Below, in pieces: positions 1 to 11,086 of a stretch of 64,000 nt of DNA. The position numbers and the translations under genes are program-made. Source of the DNA: Citrobacter koseri (GTDB lineage: Bacteria; Pseudomonadota; Gammaproteobacteria; Enterobacterales; Enterobacteriaceae); NCBI GenBank assembly GCA_900446925.1, contig UAVY01000007.1:1-64000 (forward strand), read 5' to 3'. The notes below the pieces were generated by a model, which saw only the letters and a program-made list of their open reading frames with translations, was not told the DNA's origin and did no database searches. Numbering within the stretch: the first letter of the stretch is position 1; each line of letters begins with the position of its first letter.

Positions 1-527
1 CGCGAGCGGGAGCACGGGACGATTGAACACCTGCTGGTGATGCCGATCACCCCGTTTGAGATCATGATGGCGAAGGTCTGGTCGATGGGGCTGGTGGTGC
101 TGGTGGTTTCCGGGCTGTCGCTGATGCTGATGGTGAAGGGGGTACTCGGCGTGCCGATTGAGGGCTCCATTCCGCTGTTTATGCTGGGTGTCGCGTTAAG
201 CCTGTTCGCCACCACGTCTATCGGCATTTTTATGGGCACCCTGGCGCGTTCGATGCCGCAACTGGGGCTGCTGATGATTCTGGTGCTGCTGCCGTTGCAG
301 ATGCTCTCCGGCGGTTCCACGCCGCGTGAAAGTATGCCGCAGATGGTGCAGGACATCATGCTGACGATGCCGACCACTCACTTTGTCAGCCTCGCGCAGG
401 CGATACTTTATCGCGGCGCCGGGTTTGGCATCGTCTGGCCGCAGTTTCTGACGCTGCTGGCGATCGCAGTGCTTTCTTCCTGATAGCGCTACTTGCGTTT
501 CAGAAAGACGATTGGCACGATGCGTAA
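1..527 (+). CDS. yhhJ: YhhJ, ABC-2 type inner-membrane permease (C-terminal part)
   Basis: The window opens inside this gene, in frame from base 1. The visible part is the C-terminal portion of an ABC-2 family permease. It starts with the conserved cytoplasmic stretch REREHGTIEHLL and continues through several hydrophobic helices, with the typical MLSGGSTPRE loop. In E. coli the protein works with the neighbouring ATPase and membrane-fusion genes as an exporter whose substrate is not firmly known. One T appears to be missing near 473-477, which creates an early TGA at 481. Restoring it carries the frame to the TAA at 525-527 and gives the usual YhhJ C-terminus. The next gene, nikR, converges on it. 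Confidence 0.85.
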
Positions 528-535
528 ACATTATT

Positions 536-704
536 GCCGGATGGCGGCTGCGCCTTATCCGCCTACGAACTACCAACGAAAACGGACGTAGGCCGGGCAA
601 GCGAAGCGCCCCCGGCTAATATGCCGGATGGCGGCTGCGCCTTATCCGGCCTGTGAACTACCAACGGAAACGGACGTAGGCCGGGCAAGCGAAGCGCCCC
701 CGGC
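536..704. repeat. Two tandem BIME (REP palindrome) units
   Basis: Two copies of an element of about 82 bp start at 536 and 623. Each begins GCCGGATGGCGGC and ends GCGCCCCCGGC, with internal REP palindromes. They fill the space between the convergent ends of yhhJ and nikR, a usual place for BIMEs, where they can act as transcript-end stabilisers or gyrase/IHF sites. Confidence 0.85.
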
Positions 705-719
705 AACGAAAACGGGCAA

Positions 720-1927
<1,208 letters not shown>

Positions 1928-1931
<4 letters not shown>

Positions 1932-2692
1932 GAGGCTAACTCCATACCGTACAGCGCGAGATGCGCCGAAACCAGATTACGCGTCACGCTATGCTGCGGG
2001 GTGCGGAATAACGTTTCAACGTCACCCAGTTCTACGATCTTGCCGTTGTCCATTACTGCCACATCGTCCGCCAGTCGCGCGACGACGCCCATATCATGAG
2101 TGACCAGCAGCATACCGGGCGCGCGGCTGCGCATAATGCTTTCCAGGAGATCGAGGATTCGTGCCTGGGCGACCACATCCAGGTCGGTTGTTGGTTCGTC
2201 CGCGATGATGAACGGCGCGTCACACAGCAGCGCCATCGCAATCATCATGCGTTGCAGCATGCCGCCGCTCATCTCGAACGGGTAAAGCTTCAGTACCCGC
2301 GCGGCATTTTCCAGACCTACCGCCTCCAGTGCCGCGATAAGCGTGGCGTCATCCGCCGGTTTACCTGCCGCCAGGCAGGTTTCTTTTGCGTGGGCCGCCA
2401 TCGTGTGCAGCGGATTAAAGGCGCTGCGCGGGTTCTGCATGATGGTCGCGACCTTAATTCCACGCAGCTTGCAGGGGGAAATCGGCTGACCATCGGCCAG
2501 AATGGCGCCCGCTGTCTGACGCACGCCTGCGGGCAGGATGCCCAGCGCCGCCGCGCAGGTCAGCGATTTACCGCTGCCGCTGCCGCCTACCAGCGCCAGT
2601 ACGCGCCCGCGCCTGAGCGCTAACGACACGCCGTGCACCAACGGTCTGTCTGCTTGCAACACAATGTTTTGTAATTCAATTTGTTGTGGCAT
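1928..2692 (-). CDS. nikD: NikD, nickel ABC importer ATPase
   Basis: The second ATPase of the nickel importer, 254 residues as in E. coli. Walker A is GGSGSGKS, the signature is EMSGGMLQR, Walker B reads [10 protein letters not shown] and the H-loop is VTHD. Its ATG overlaps the nikC stop by one base (TGATG) and its stop overlaps nikE, so translation of the operon is coupled. The family is the oligopeptide/nickel branch of ABC ATPases (DppD/OppD-like). The nik gene order assigns it to nickel. Confidence 0.94.
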
Positions 2693-3525
2693 CAGTGGGC
2701 ATGCTCCGTCACCAGATGAGGGTCGAGGTGATCGCGCAGGGCGTCACCCACCATGTTAAAGGCCATCACGCTGATAAACAGCGCCAGTCCCGGCCAGAAC
2801 ATCTGTAGCGGCTGAGTCCAGATATACTGGCGCGCATCGTTAATCATTACGCCCCATTCCGGCGTTGGCGCAGTGACGCCGAGGCCGAGGAACGACATCC
2901 CGGCGACGTGCAGCATCATATGGCCGATATCCAGCGTCGCCAGCACGAGCAGGGAGGGGATCACCGCCCCGGCCAGGTGGTCGATAAACACGCGCACATG
3001 CCCGGCGCCGGAAAGGCGCGAGGCGAGCACAAATTCACGCTGGCGCAGGGAGATCACCAGGCTGCGCACCATCCGCGCATACCAGGCCCAGTGCGACAGG
3101 GCGATTGCGATGATGACGTTGGTCAACCCCGTCCCCAACACGCCCACGAGGAAAAAAGAGAGGATGGAAGTCGGGAACGTCATAAAGATATCCGCGACGC
3201 GCATGGTGAACTGATCAACGCGACCGCCCATCAGCCCGGCGCTACCGCCGACGATCAGCCCCAGCGCTAACACCAGCAACAAACAGGCGATTACGGAACC
3301 GAGCGAGACGCGGGTTGCCGCCAGCAGGCGGGAGAAAATATCGCGCCCCAGATGGTCGGTGCCCAGCCAGTGCTGGCTGTCCGGCGACAGTAAACGTGAC
3401 GGTAAATCAATCGCCTGCGGATCGTACGGCAACCACCACTGGCTGGTGAGCGCGATGATCGCCAGCAAAGCGATAATGAGGAGCGCCAGACGCACCGGCC
3501 AGCGTGCAGAGAGAAAAAAATTCAC
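2692..3525 (-). CDS. nikC: NikC, nickel ABC importer permease
   Basis: Inner-membrane permease of the DppC/NikC type, 277 residues, with an N-terminal hydrophobic helix ([16 protein letters not shown]). It has the [14 protein letters not shown] stretch typical of this subfamily and an EAA-like loop ([16 protein letters not shown]) that contacts the ATPases. It pairs with NikB to form the channel. The start overlaps the nikB stop by 4 nt. The frame is intact. Confidence 0.94.
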   Translation of the reverse strand: MNFFLSARWPVRLALLIIALLAIIALTSQWWLPYDPQAIDLPSRLLSPDSQHWLGTDHLGRDIFSRLLAATRVSLGSVIACLLLVLALGLIVGGSAGLMGGRVDQFTMRVADIFMTFPTSILSFFLVGVLGTGLTNVIIAIALSHWAWYARMVRSLVISLRQREFVLASRLSGAGHVRVFIDHLAGAVIPSLLVLATLDIGHMMLHVAGMSFLGLGVTAPTPEWGVMINDARQYIWTQPLQMFWPGLALFISVMAFNMVGDALRDHLDPHLVTEHAH

Positions 3526-4468
3526 GAATGCGCTCCTTCATGGCGACGAATGCGCGGGTCCAGCGCGGCGTTCAGCAGGTCAACAATCAGGTTACAGACC
3601 ACGAAAACCACCACCATAATGAGCGTAAAGCACTGAATGACCGGGTAGTCGCGGTTAAAAATGGCTGACACCGCATAGCGCCCGACGCCCGGCCAGGCGA
3701 AGATGTTTTCGATAATCATCGTGCCGCCAATCAGTTCGCCAATGTTGCATCCCGACGGCGGTAATCATGGGTAGCGACGCGTTACGCAGAATATGGCGGC
3801 GCTCGGTTTGTTTCGCGTTCAGGCCGCGCAGACGCGCCCATGTGACGTGGCGCTGACCGGCGACTTCCAGCATGCTGGCGCGCAGCAGGCGGGCGTTAAT
3901 CGCCAGCGACATAAACGCAATCGACACCGCAGGCAGAATGATGTGCTGCCAGCCGCCGTAGCCCATTGCCGGTAGCCACTTTAAATACACCGAGAAGAAC
4001 ATCACCAGCAGGAAGGCGAGCCAGAAGTTGGGCATTGATACGCCGAGAAACGCGATCAGCCGCACGATGAAGTCCGGCAGACGGTCACGATGGCGCGCCG
4101 CCCAGATCCCCAGCGGTACAGACGTGAGCAGGATCAGCACCAGCGCCGCACCCCGCCAGCTGTAGCGTGGCGGGCAGAAAGTTCAGTACGTCCTCCAGCA
4201 CCGGGCGCTGAGTAGCGAAAGAGATGCCAAAATCCAGATGCAGCGCTTTCCACAGCCAGGAGCCGTACTGTACGACCAGCGGTTGATCCAACCCCAGCAT
4301 AACCCGCGTGGAGGCGACCATCTCTGGCGTTGGCGGTAAGTTAGAGAGCCGCAGATAGTCGAGCGCCGGGTCGCCGGTGCCCATGCGCAGCATCAAAAAG
4401 ATAATCACCGACGCGGCGAAAATCATCGGGATCAGCAGCAAAATGCGCCGCACAATATAACGCAGCAT
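3522..4468 (-). CDS. nikB: NikB, nickel ABC importer permease (two frameshifts)
   Basis: DppB/NikB-type permease partner of NikC. The N-terminal part [17 protein letters not shown] with the first periplasmic loop is read from 4468. The middle, with [16 protein letters not shown] and the EAA loop, is in a second frame, and the C-terminal [14 protein letters not shown] part is in a third. Two one-base insertions explain this: an extra G/C in the run at 4151-4154, and one near 3745-3749. Corrected length is 314 residues, as in E. coli. The start shares one base with the nikA stop. The breaks are most likely sequencing errors. Confidence 0.9.
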
Positions 4469-6041
4469 CAGGGTTTCACCGGGTTGATCTGTTCAAATGG
4501 GATCTCGGAGGTGATGGGCGCATAAGGAATTTTCCCCAGCTCGGGTTTCGCCACCACCATCATCGACATATAGCTGATGGGCAGATACACCGCATCGTTA
4601 TGCAGACGCGTCAGGATGTCGCGATACAGAGACTTACGCTGCGCCTCATCGGTGGTGGTGAGCACCTCGCCAATTTCTTTATCAATTTGCGCTTTGTCCG
4701 GCAGCCCGAGCTGCGCCTGATAATCGGCGTGGGACGGTACGCGCATTGAGCTCATAAACGCATGCGGATCGTACGGCGCGCCCCAGGTGCGGGAGAAAAT
4801 CATCCCGAAACGGCCATCGCGCATACGGGCATAAATACTGCTCTCTTCCTCGCCTACCAGCGACACATCGACGCCCACTTTGCGCATATCGGCCTGGATG
4901 ATTTCCGCCATTGATTTGCTCAGCGCGTCGGTGCCGATATAGGCCAGCTCAACGTGCAGTGGCTGACCGGCTTTTTCACGAATGGTTTTCCCGGCAGGCA
5001 ATCTCCAGCCCGCTTTTTCCAGCAGCGCGTTAGCCTGTTGGGGATCGTACTGGCGTGGTTTCAGGCCAATGTCGGCGTAAGGCACGGAGGGGGGCAAACA
5101 GCGTATCGGCGATCTGCTGGGTGCCGTACAGGGCATTATCGATCAGCGATTTTTTATTTACCGCATAGTTCAGCGCTTCACGCACCGCCAGCTCGTTGGT
5201 TGGCGCTTTGGCGGAGTTCAGCGCCAGCATGACGGTCTCAACCGGCGCGGAAAGCTGGGTACGGTATTCCGGCATCTGGCTGAAACGGGCGAAGGTATCG
5301 AGCGGCAGCAGTCCTTCATTGCCATACAGCAGGTCAATATCGCCGGTCTCAAAGGCCACCGCGCGGGTCGTCGGGTCCGGGATCACTTTAATCGTTATCT
5401 GGCGGATCGCAGGTTTTTCGCCCCAGTAGTGGTCATTGCGTACCAGCACGTCGTACTGGTTGAGCTTCGATGTTTTCAGAACCCACGGCCCGGTTCCGAC
5501 AGGCGCTTTAATGCCGTTCATCGTTTCGTTGTTTTTAAACTGGGACGGGGCGATAAAGCGGAAAGGGCGCGGCAGGGCGAGTTCTTGCAGGAAAGGATAA
5601 TAGGCGCTTTTCAGGGTGATTTGCAGTTCGGTTTTACTCAGCGCTTTGACGTCGGTGATTTGGTTCGTCAGCTCCAGCCAGGCATGGCGCTGGCGGTTAT
5701 CAAGCACCGCGCGGAAGTTCTCTGCTGCGGCCTGGGCATCAAACGCTTCGCCGTTAGAGAAGGTTACGTCATCGCGCAGCGTAAACACCCAGGTTTTGCC
5801 ATCTGCCGAGTGGGTCCAGCTTTTTTGCCAGCCAGGGTTTTACTGAACCATCCGCCTGATACTTCACCAGCGGTTCATACACCATGCTCTGGGCGAACAT
5901 CTGGTTAGGCGTATAAAGGTGCGGGTTTAGCGGCCCTACGTTTACCGGCCATGCGGTGGTGATCTCGTCAGGTGCGGCGGCATGCGCGAGGAATGACGCA
6001 CAGGCCAGCAGCGCAAAAAGTGTGCGGCGTAGTCTGGACAA
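4468..6041 (-). CDS. nikA: NikA, periplasmic nickel-binding protein (two frameshifts)
   Basis: Solute-binding protein of the nickel importer (family 5, DppA/OppA fold), about 523 residues once the frame is repaired. It begins with a signal peptide ([21 protein letters not shown]), then [20 protein letters not shown], which is highly conserved in NikA. The frame breaks at a six-T run at 5821-5826 (one base too many) and at a six-G run at 5089-5094. Both lie in homopolymers. The C-terminus [11 protein letters not shown] matches the family. It is the first gene of the operon, with the NikR operator 39 bp upstream of its start. FNR control is known in E. coli, but I could not find a clean FNR box here. 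Confidence 0.92.
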
Positions 6042-6079
6042 AATGGTGGCCCCGATTAAAAAGAGGTACGACTAAATGA

Positions 6080-6107
6080 GTATGACGATTCTAAAGATTC
6101 ATCATAC
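6080..6107 (-). promoter_or_regulatory. NikR operator upstream of nikA
   Basis: GTATGA at 6080-6085 and TCATAC at 6102-6107 are separated by exactly 16 bases. This is the known NikR recognition palindrome GTATGA-N16-TCATAC. It lies just upstream of nikA, as expected for nickel-dependent repression of the operon. Confidence 0.9.
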
Positions 6108-6219
6108 TTTTGACGTGTTCTGGATCAATAGTTGGGCGGTCAAAGGGGGAAGGTATACGAAAATCATATGGTAGCGGCGGCAGAAGGGACACCGGGTGCG
6201 CCCCTTTTCCGCAATAAAT

Positions 6220-6807
6220 TTACGCGATGGATTCCAGGCGCTGCACGCAATCGGCGGTCAGCGTGAACGGTGTCGGCGTGCAGACCGCCAGACTCAGGGT
6301 ATCGAGCTGGCACTGGCTGACCGACAACGCCGAGTTGAGCGTGCTGTCCACGCTGACGATTTGCCAGGCGCTGCCGCCGCGCTGTTTTACGATAGCCTCT
6401 TTGCGCGTCCAGATGCGCCAGAACGCCGCCAGCTGTTGTTCGGGATGTTCGGCTTCTACTTCCGCATGTTCGCCAAGGCTGAACACCGCGTTGGCCAGCG
6501 ACCGCCAGTTATCTCGCGGGCGGATCACTTCAATGTCGCAGCCGACTTCGCCCTCGTCGCTCAGCAGCAGGGCGATATCGTCCCCGCTATGACTCAGGTT
6601 AAACCAGAGCCGGGTGTCAGGAGAAAAAGCAGGTTTTCCCTGTTCGCCATACACAATCTCCGGCAATGGCGAAAGGGCATGGGAAAGCAGTACGCGACCG
6701 GCCAGCCAGCGCGCGCGGCGAGCGCCCTGCGGCGCCTGTGCGTACAGTGGCGACGGCAGCGCGCCTGTGCTCAGTGTCGAAACTTTTCCCAGAACAATCC
6801 GGTACAT
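6220..6807 (-). CDS. acpT: AcpT, 4'-phosphopantetheinyl transferase
   Basis: A 195-residue Sfp/AcpT-type transferase that moves 4'-phosphopantetheine from CoA to the serine of carrier proteins. The family metal/CoA signature is present as VGCDIEVIRPRDNW and, about 45 residues later, FWRIWTRKEAIVK, with LSHSGD before it. I chose the ATG at 6807 (MYRIVLGKV) because it matches the E. coli start and sits one base after the apeR stop (TGA-T-ATG). Upstream in-frame codons lie inside apeR. Its likely substrates are the two APE carrier proteins, ApeE and ApeF. In E. coli K-12 acpT is orphaned from such a cluster, while in O157:H7 and here they are together. Confidence 0.93.
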   Translation of the reverse strand: MYRIVLGKVSTLSTGALPSPLYAQAPQGARRARWLAGRVLLSHALSPLPEIVYGEQGKPAFSPDTRLWFNLSHSGDDIALLLSDEGEVGCDIEVIRPRDNWRSLANAVFSLGEHAEVEAEHPEQQLAAFWRIWTRKEAIVKQRGGSAWQIVSVDSTLNSALSVSQCQLDTLSLAVCTPTPFTLTADCVQRLESIA

Positions 6808-6808
6808 A

Positions 6809-8038
6809 TCAGGGCCAACGTTTAATAATGATAGAAGTATTGATGCCGCCAAACGCAAAGTTGTTGCTTTGCAAAAATTCACAATCAATCTTGCGGGCTT
6901 CACCCATGATGTAATCCAGCGCGCCGCATTGGGTATCCGGCTGACTCAAGTTTAGCGTAGGTGCAAACCAACCTTCACGCATCATTTGCAGACTCATCCA
7001 GGCTTCCAGTGCCCCGCAGGCGCCAAGGGTATGCCCAAAGTAGCTTTTTAGCGAGGAGATCGGCACATTATCGCTATAAATTGCGGCCGTTGCCTGACTT
7101 TCTGCGATATCGCCCCGATCGGTCGCCGTGCCGTGGGCGGAAATGTACCCTATATCCTGTGCGCTTAAGCCTGCTATTTTCAGCGATTGTTCCATGCAAA
7201 TCTGCATGGTTTCACGCTGTGGCTGGGTGATATGCGCGGCGTCGCAGTTAGTGGCAAAGCCGATGATTTCGCCGTAAATGGTCGCCCCTCGGGCTTTGGC
7301 ATGTTCCAGCTCTTCGAGAATCAGCGTCCCTGCGCCTTCGCCAATCACCAGACCGTCGCGCTTTTCATCGAACGGCGAAGGCGTCGTTTTCGGTTCGTCA
7401 TTGCGCTGGCTGGTGGCGAACAGCGTGTCAAAAACCGCCGCTTCAGACGGGCATAACTCTTCTGCGCCGCCGGCGACCATCACCGTCTGATAGCCGTGAC
7501 GAATCGCTTCCCAGGCATAACCAATCGCCTGACTGCCGGAGGTGCAGGCGCTGGACGTCGGGATCACGCGGCCCCGCAGGCCAAAGAACAGCCCGGTGTT
7601 GACGGCGGTGGTGTGCGGCATCATCTGCACGTAAGTGGTGCCGGTGATGTTGTTGGTGTGTTTTTCCGTCAGCATGGTGGCGAATTCGCTCACCGGGCCG
7701 GTACTGCCGGTAGAAGAACCATAGGCAATTCCGGTTTCGCCGTTGGTCAGCACCGCATCGTCGATAAGCCCTGCCTGTTCCAGCGCCAGTTCGGTGGCGC
7801 GGGTGGACATGAGCGACACGCGGCCCATCGCCCGAATACGCTTGCGGGTATAGTGTGCCGGTAGGGTGAAATCATCGACTGGCGCGCCAAGCAGCGTATG
7901 CAGTCCGTCATAAACCTGCCATTCCGGCATCTGGCGCACGGCGTTTTCGTAAGCTTTCAGTCTGGTGGAAACGTCCTGCCAGTTCTCGCCAAACGCAGTG
8001 ACGCCGCCCATGCCTGTAATCACAACGCGACGCGTCAT
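6809..8038 (-). CDS. apeR: ApeR, aryl polyene ketosynthase
   Basis: A 409-residue FabF-type beta-ketoacyl-ACP synthase. The catalytic triad is visible: Cys in SSACTSGSQ, His in SAHGTATD and His in FGHTLGACG. The C-terminus SNNFAFGGINTS is typical of the family. It is one of three ketosynthase-like proteins of the cluster and is known from APE biochemistry as the additional KS that works beside the ApeO-ApeC pair. The ATG overlaps the apeQ stop (ATGA). The frame is intact. Assignment to R rather than O follows from gene order: it is the last APE gene before acpT. Confidence 0.92.
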   Translation of the reverse strand: MTRRVVITGMGGVTAFGENWQDVSTRLKAYENAVRQMPEWQVYDGLHTLLGAPVDDFTLPAHYTRKRIRAMGRVSLMSTRATELALEQAGLIDDAVLTNGETGIAYGSSTGSTGPVSEFATMLTEKHTNNITGTTYVQMMPHTTAVNTGLFFGLRGRVIPTSSACTSGSQAIGYAWEAIRHGYQTVMVAGGAEELCPSEAAVFDTLFATSQRNDEPKTTPSPFDEKRDGLVIGEGAGTLILEELEHAKARGATIYGEIIGFATNCDAAHITQPQRETMQICMEQSLKIAGLSAQDIGYISAHGTATDRGDIAESQATAAIYSDNVPISSLKSYFGHTLGACGALEAWMSLQMMREGWFAPTLNLSQPDTQCGALDYIMGEARKIDCEFLQSNNFAFGGINTSIIIKRWP

Positions 8039-8766
8039 AGCATCCCTCCATTGATGGATATGACCTGGCGGGTAACGTAACCCGCAATATCCGACATTAA
8101 ATAACTGGCCAGCCCTGCCACTTCATCTGCCTGGCCCATACGTTTCATTGGGATGATGGACATCGCCTCTTTCAGCGCGGCCTCTTCCATTGCGATCATG
8201 CGGTGTCAATCAGCCCCGGCGCGATGCAGTTGACGGTGATTTTACGTTTTGCCAGCTCAATCGCCAGCGCTTTTGTCGCACCGATAATGCCCGCTTTTGC
8301 GGCGCTGTAGTTAACCTGACCACGGTTGCCCATCACGCCGGAAACGGATGACAGGGTAATGATCCGTCCACCCTGACGTGCGCTAATCATCGGCATGATG
8401 CACGGCTGAATCACATTGTAAAAGCTGTCGAGATTGGTGTGGATCACGGCATCCCAGTCGTCGTCGCTCAGCGCCGGAAAGGCGGCGTCGCGGGTGATCC
8501 CTGCGTTGCTGACCACGCCATACCACGGGCCATGCGCGTCGATATCCTGCTCCAGCACCTCGCGGCACTGCTCGCGACTGGCGACGTCAAAACTGAGCAG
8601 ACGGCCTGCGCCGCCGGCGGCGAGAATGGCATCCAGCGTTTCTTGCGCGCCCTGTGCGTCACGGGTGATAGTGAACCCCGACAACAAAGCCGTCAGCCGC
8701 CAGTTGACGGGCGATGGCGCGACCGATGCCTTTGCTGGCCCCGGTAACCAGAACGGAACGACTCAT
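8035..8766 (-). CDS. apeQ: ApeQ, 3-ketoacyl-ACP reductase (two compensating indels)
   Basis: FabG-like short-chain reductase that reduces the beta-keto intermediate of the polyene chain with NADPH. The N-terminus has VTGASKGIGRAIA (the cofactor glycine motif), then SNAG, the catalytic SSVSG and YSAAKAG, and APGLIDT. One extra C near 8668-8670 and one missing G near 8200 break the frame, and together they cancel. Corrected length is about 243 residues. It ends with TGA overlapping the ATG of apeR, and its ATG overlaps the apeP stop. The restored frame thus gives ATGA overlaps at both ends, which supports the repair. Confidence 0.88.
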
Positions 8767-9239
8767 GTTGCAGCTCCCTGTTGAAATAGCGTGGTGAGTT
8801 TCTTCCTGCGTGGGCTGGAACGTATTTACGCGGCCTGTCGCCAGCGTGTCATCCCCCACGTCGATTGTGCATTCAAAGCTGCCGAAACGCTCATCCTGCA
8901 TGAGTAATGTGGCCCTGATGGTCAGCGTTTCCCGCGGGGGAGGGTGCCTGCGGCGCAGACGAGTTCACGCGCGCCGAGCACCATGCCCAAAGAGATGGCG
9001 CTCTGACCCTGTTGATGACGATGCCAGCCTGACCAGACGCCGACGGTTTGCGCCATCAGTTCCAGCGCGAACCAGCCGGGCAGATTGCCCTGCGGGTCAA
9101 GAAACGGGGCCAGCACGCCGCCTGGCGCCACGGTGACGCGGCAGGCGGCGGACTCGTCCGTGACGCACTCGACGTCTTCGAGCAGCAACATGGGGGCGTC
9201 ATGCGGCAGATACTCGCCGGGTGATAAATAGCGACTCAT
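8763..9239 (-). CDS. apeP: ApeP, hotdog-fold dehydratase subunit (frameshifted)
   Basis: A small FabZ/FabA-like 3-hydroxyacyl-ACP dehydratase of roughly 157 residues. Start MSRYLSPGEYLPHDAPML with the central LPGWFALELMAQTVG helix characteristic of hotdog dehydratases. In characterised APE systems ApeP pairs with ApeI to form the working dehydratase. The frame breaks near 8926-8930 (two extra bases in a C/G run) and near 8800 (one extra A). The repaired frame ends in TGA overlapping the apeQ ATG. The start overlaps the apeO stop. Confidence 0.82.
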
Positions 9240-10407
9240 GAAACCCTCCCGAGCAGAATGCTGGCGTTGTTGCCGCCAAAGGCGAACGAGTTAGATAAGA
9301 TCACCGGGCGTTCAAGCGCGCGCGGTTGTTCGATGATGCCGCAGCGCGGCAACGCCGGGTCACGCGGCGAATCACTGAAATCCTGCGGCGGCAGCGGCAA
9401 GCCGCGTTGCAGAATCAACATGCTGAGGGCGGCTTCGGTGATTCCCGCAGCGCCCAGTGTGTGCCCGGTCAGATGTTTGGTGGAGCTACAGGGCACATTC
9501 TCGCCAAACAGTTCACTCACGACTTTCGATTCGATCTGGTCGTTGAGCGGCGTGGCGGTGCCGTGCAGGTTGATATAACCCACCTGCGTCGGCGTGATGC
9601 CTGCGTCATCGAGCGCCTGGGTAATCGCGCGAATCGCGCCTTCACCTTGCGGATGCGGCGCGGAAATATGGTACGCGTCGCTGGACTCGCCGACGCCCAA
9701 CAGCGCGACAGGCTGCGGTTCGCGGGTCAGCAGCATCAGCGCGGCCCCTTCGCCGGATGGTAATGCCGCTGCGATCCCGGCCGAACGGCAGGCATCGCGT
9801 TGGAGAGAGCGACTCCAGGCTGTGGAAGCCGTTAATCGGCATCCGGCTTAAGGTGTCCGCGCCGCCGACAATCGCTACGTCCGCCAGACCGGCTTCGATC
9901 AGTCGGCGTCCGCTGATGATCGCTCTGGCGCTGGAGGAACAGGCGGTGGAAAGGGTGAACGCCGGGCCATCAAGCGCCAGCCAGTGGCTGAGAAAGCGCG
10001 ACGGATCGCCCAGCTCCTGCTGCGGGTACTGCCAGGAGAGGCTTTCCTGGCCGTTTAGCGTCAGGTTGACATGGGCATCACCCTCGTCGAGGCCGGAGGT
10101 GCTGGTGCCGAGCACCACGGCGACGCGATCGCGGCCATACTGCGCGATGGCTTCATCCACCCGGGGCTGGATCTGAGCGAGCGCGGCCAGCAGCAGCTGA
10201 TTGTTGCGCGAACGGTGAGCGGCAAAGTCATCGGGGATGGCGGGCAGTTCGCCGTCAACACCGGCGAGCACCGCCTGTGGATGCCCCTGTAGCCAGCCGG
10301 AGCGAGGGCGCATGCCAGGCGCCACGCCGCGCGTCAGGTTCGTGGCGATCTCATCCGTATCGTTGCCCAGCGCGTTGATCATACCCGATCGCAGAAATAT
10401 AGATCAT
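9236..10407 (-). CDS. apeO: ApeO, ketosynthase of the KS-CLF pair (two frameshifts)
   Basis: FabF-like beta-ketoacyl-ACP synthase of about 389 residues after repair. Catalytic Cys lies in STACSSSA, and the two His in LHGTATP and LTGHTLGAAG. The true start is the ATG at 10407 (MIYISAIG). One extra G near 10385 hides it. A second extra base near 9762-9765 breaks the frame before GEGAALML. In APE biosynthesis ApeO forms a heterodimer with the chain-length factor ApeC and builds the polyene. It starts one base after the apeN stop (TGA-T-ATG), the same spacing as apeR-acpT. Confidence 0.87.
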
Positions 10408-10408
10408 A

Positions 10409-11086
10409 TCAGTCACCCAGATATTGAATGGTGATGTGGTATTTGAACACATGCTGCTCAATGCTGATTGGCTCGCGTTTGCCTTTGCGGTTCAGATAGA
10501 TAATTTCCGTCACCAGCTTACCGCTGGCATTGCGCAGCTCGCGTTTGTCGCCGTTGTCGGTGAGCGTCCAGCCCGTCGGCAACTGCGGCTGCCAGGCGCT
10601 AATCGGCCAGTGGCTGAGCATTACGTCGGCCAGAACCTGGCTGGCGGGCGGCAACTGCGGCACCACGATGGACTGCTCGGTGTGCAACCCTTTCTCATCA
10701 TAGGTGACCAGGAACAGGCGGATGCCAACCGACGACAGTCCGGCAAGGGTGATTTTTTGCTCGTCGGCATTGAGCATCACCAGCAGCGACTGGGTTTTGC
10801 CGTTAAAGCTGCCGGTGAGCAGTTGTTGCGAACTGACCGCCGGAGAGATGCCCGGCGCAGGCAGCGTTACGCGCGCGCCGGGTTCCAGCCACGCCTGCGG
10901 GCGGCCTTCCGGCGCTTTCTGCGAGTGGCTGCATCCGGTCAGAATGAGCGCTGCGGTCATCAGCAGAAACTGCCGGATGGCACTACGCTTATCCGGCCTG
11001 CGGTTTGTGCGCTGGCGTAGGCCGGATAAGGCAAAGCCGCCATCCGGCAAAAGGTGTCTCAACCAGTGCGCTGTTTGTTTGATCAT
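10409..11086 (-). CDS. apeN: ApeN, DUF3261 lipoprotein with a BIME in its signal region
   Basis: A DUF3261-type lipoprotein of APE clusters, thought to help place the polyene in the outer envelope. The lipobox is LTGC, followed by SHSQKAPEG. The ATG at 11086 overlaps the apeM stop (ATGA), as at other junctions of the cluster. From that start the first 13 codons (MIKQTAHWLRHLL) are followed by 26 codons that are pure REP/BIME sequence, then FLLMTAALILTGC. Removing the 26 codons rejoins a normal lipoprotein signal peptide: charged n-region, LLFLLMTAALIL core, LTGC. As it stands the signal is interrupted. Use of an internal start (the ATG of LLMTAALIL) would give a very short signal without a positive n-region. 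Confidence 0.8.
   Translation of the reverse strand: MIKQTAHWLRHLLPDGGFALSGLRQRTNRRPDKRSAIRQFLLMTAALILTGCSHSQKAPEGRPQAWLEPGARVTLPAPGISPAVSSQQLLTGSFNGKTQSLLVMLNADEQKITLAGLSSVGIRLFLVTYDEKGLHTEQSIVVPQLPPASQVLADVMLSHWPISAWQPQLPTGWTLTDNGDKRELRNASGKLVTEIIYLNRKGKREPISIEQHVFKYHITIQYLGD
10972..11048. repeat. BIME inside the apeN coding sequence
   Basis: The two REP arms GCCGGATGGC and GCCATCCGGC, with internal ATCCGGCCTGC/GTAGGCCGGAT, form a standard two-REP BIME. It lies within the 5' coding part of apeN, in frame (26 codons), rather than between genes. Confidence 0.85.

Noticed and set aside
536..704. CRISPR-like array of short repeats
   Set aside because: The repeats are palindromic REP units, only two copies, with no spacers of uniform length and no cas genes.
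2096..2623. Plus-strand open frame of about 175 codons opposite nikD
   Set aside because: It is antisense to an intact, well-conserved ATPase gene. It has no ribosome site and no recognisable protein features.
6108..6140. FNR box upstream of nikA
   Set aside because: Only an ATCAA half-site is visible at 6124-6128. The matching TTGAT at the right spacing is missing.
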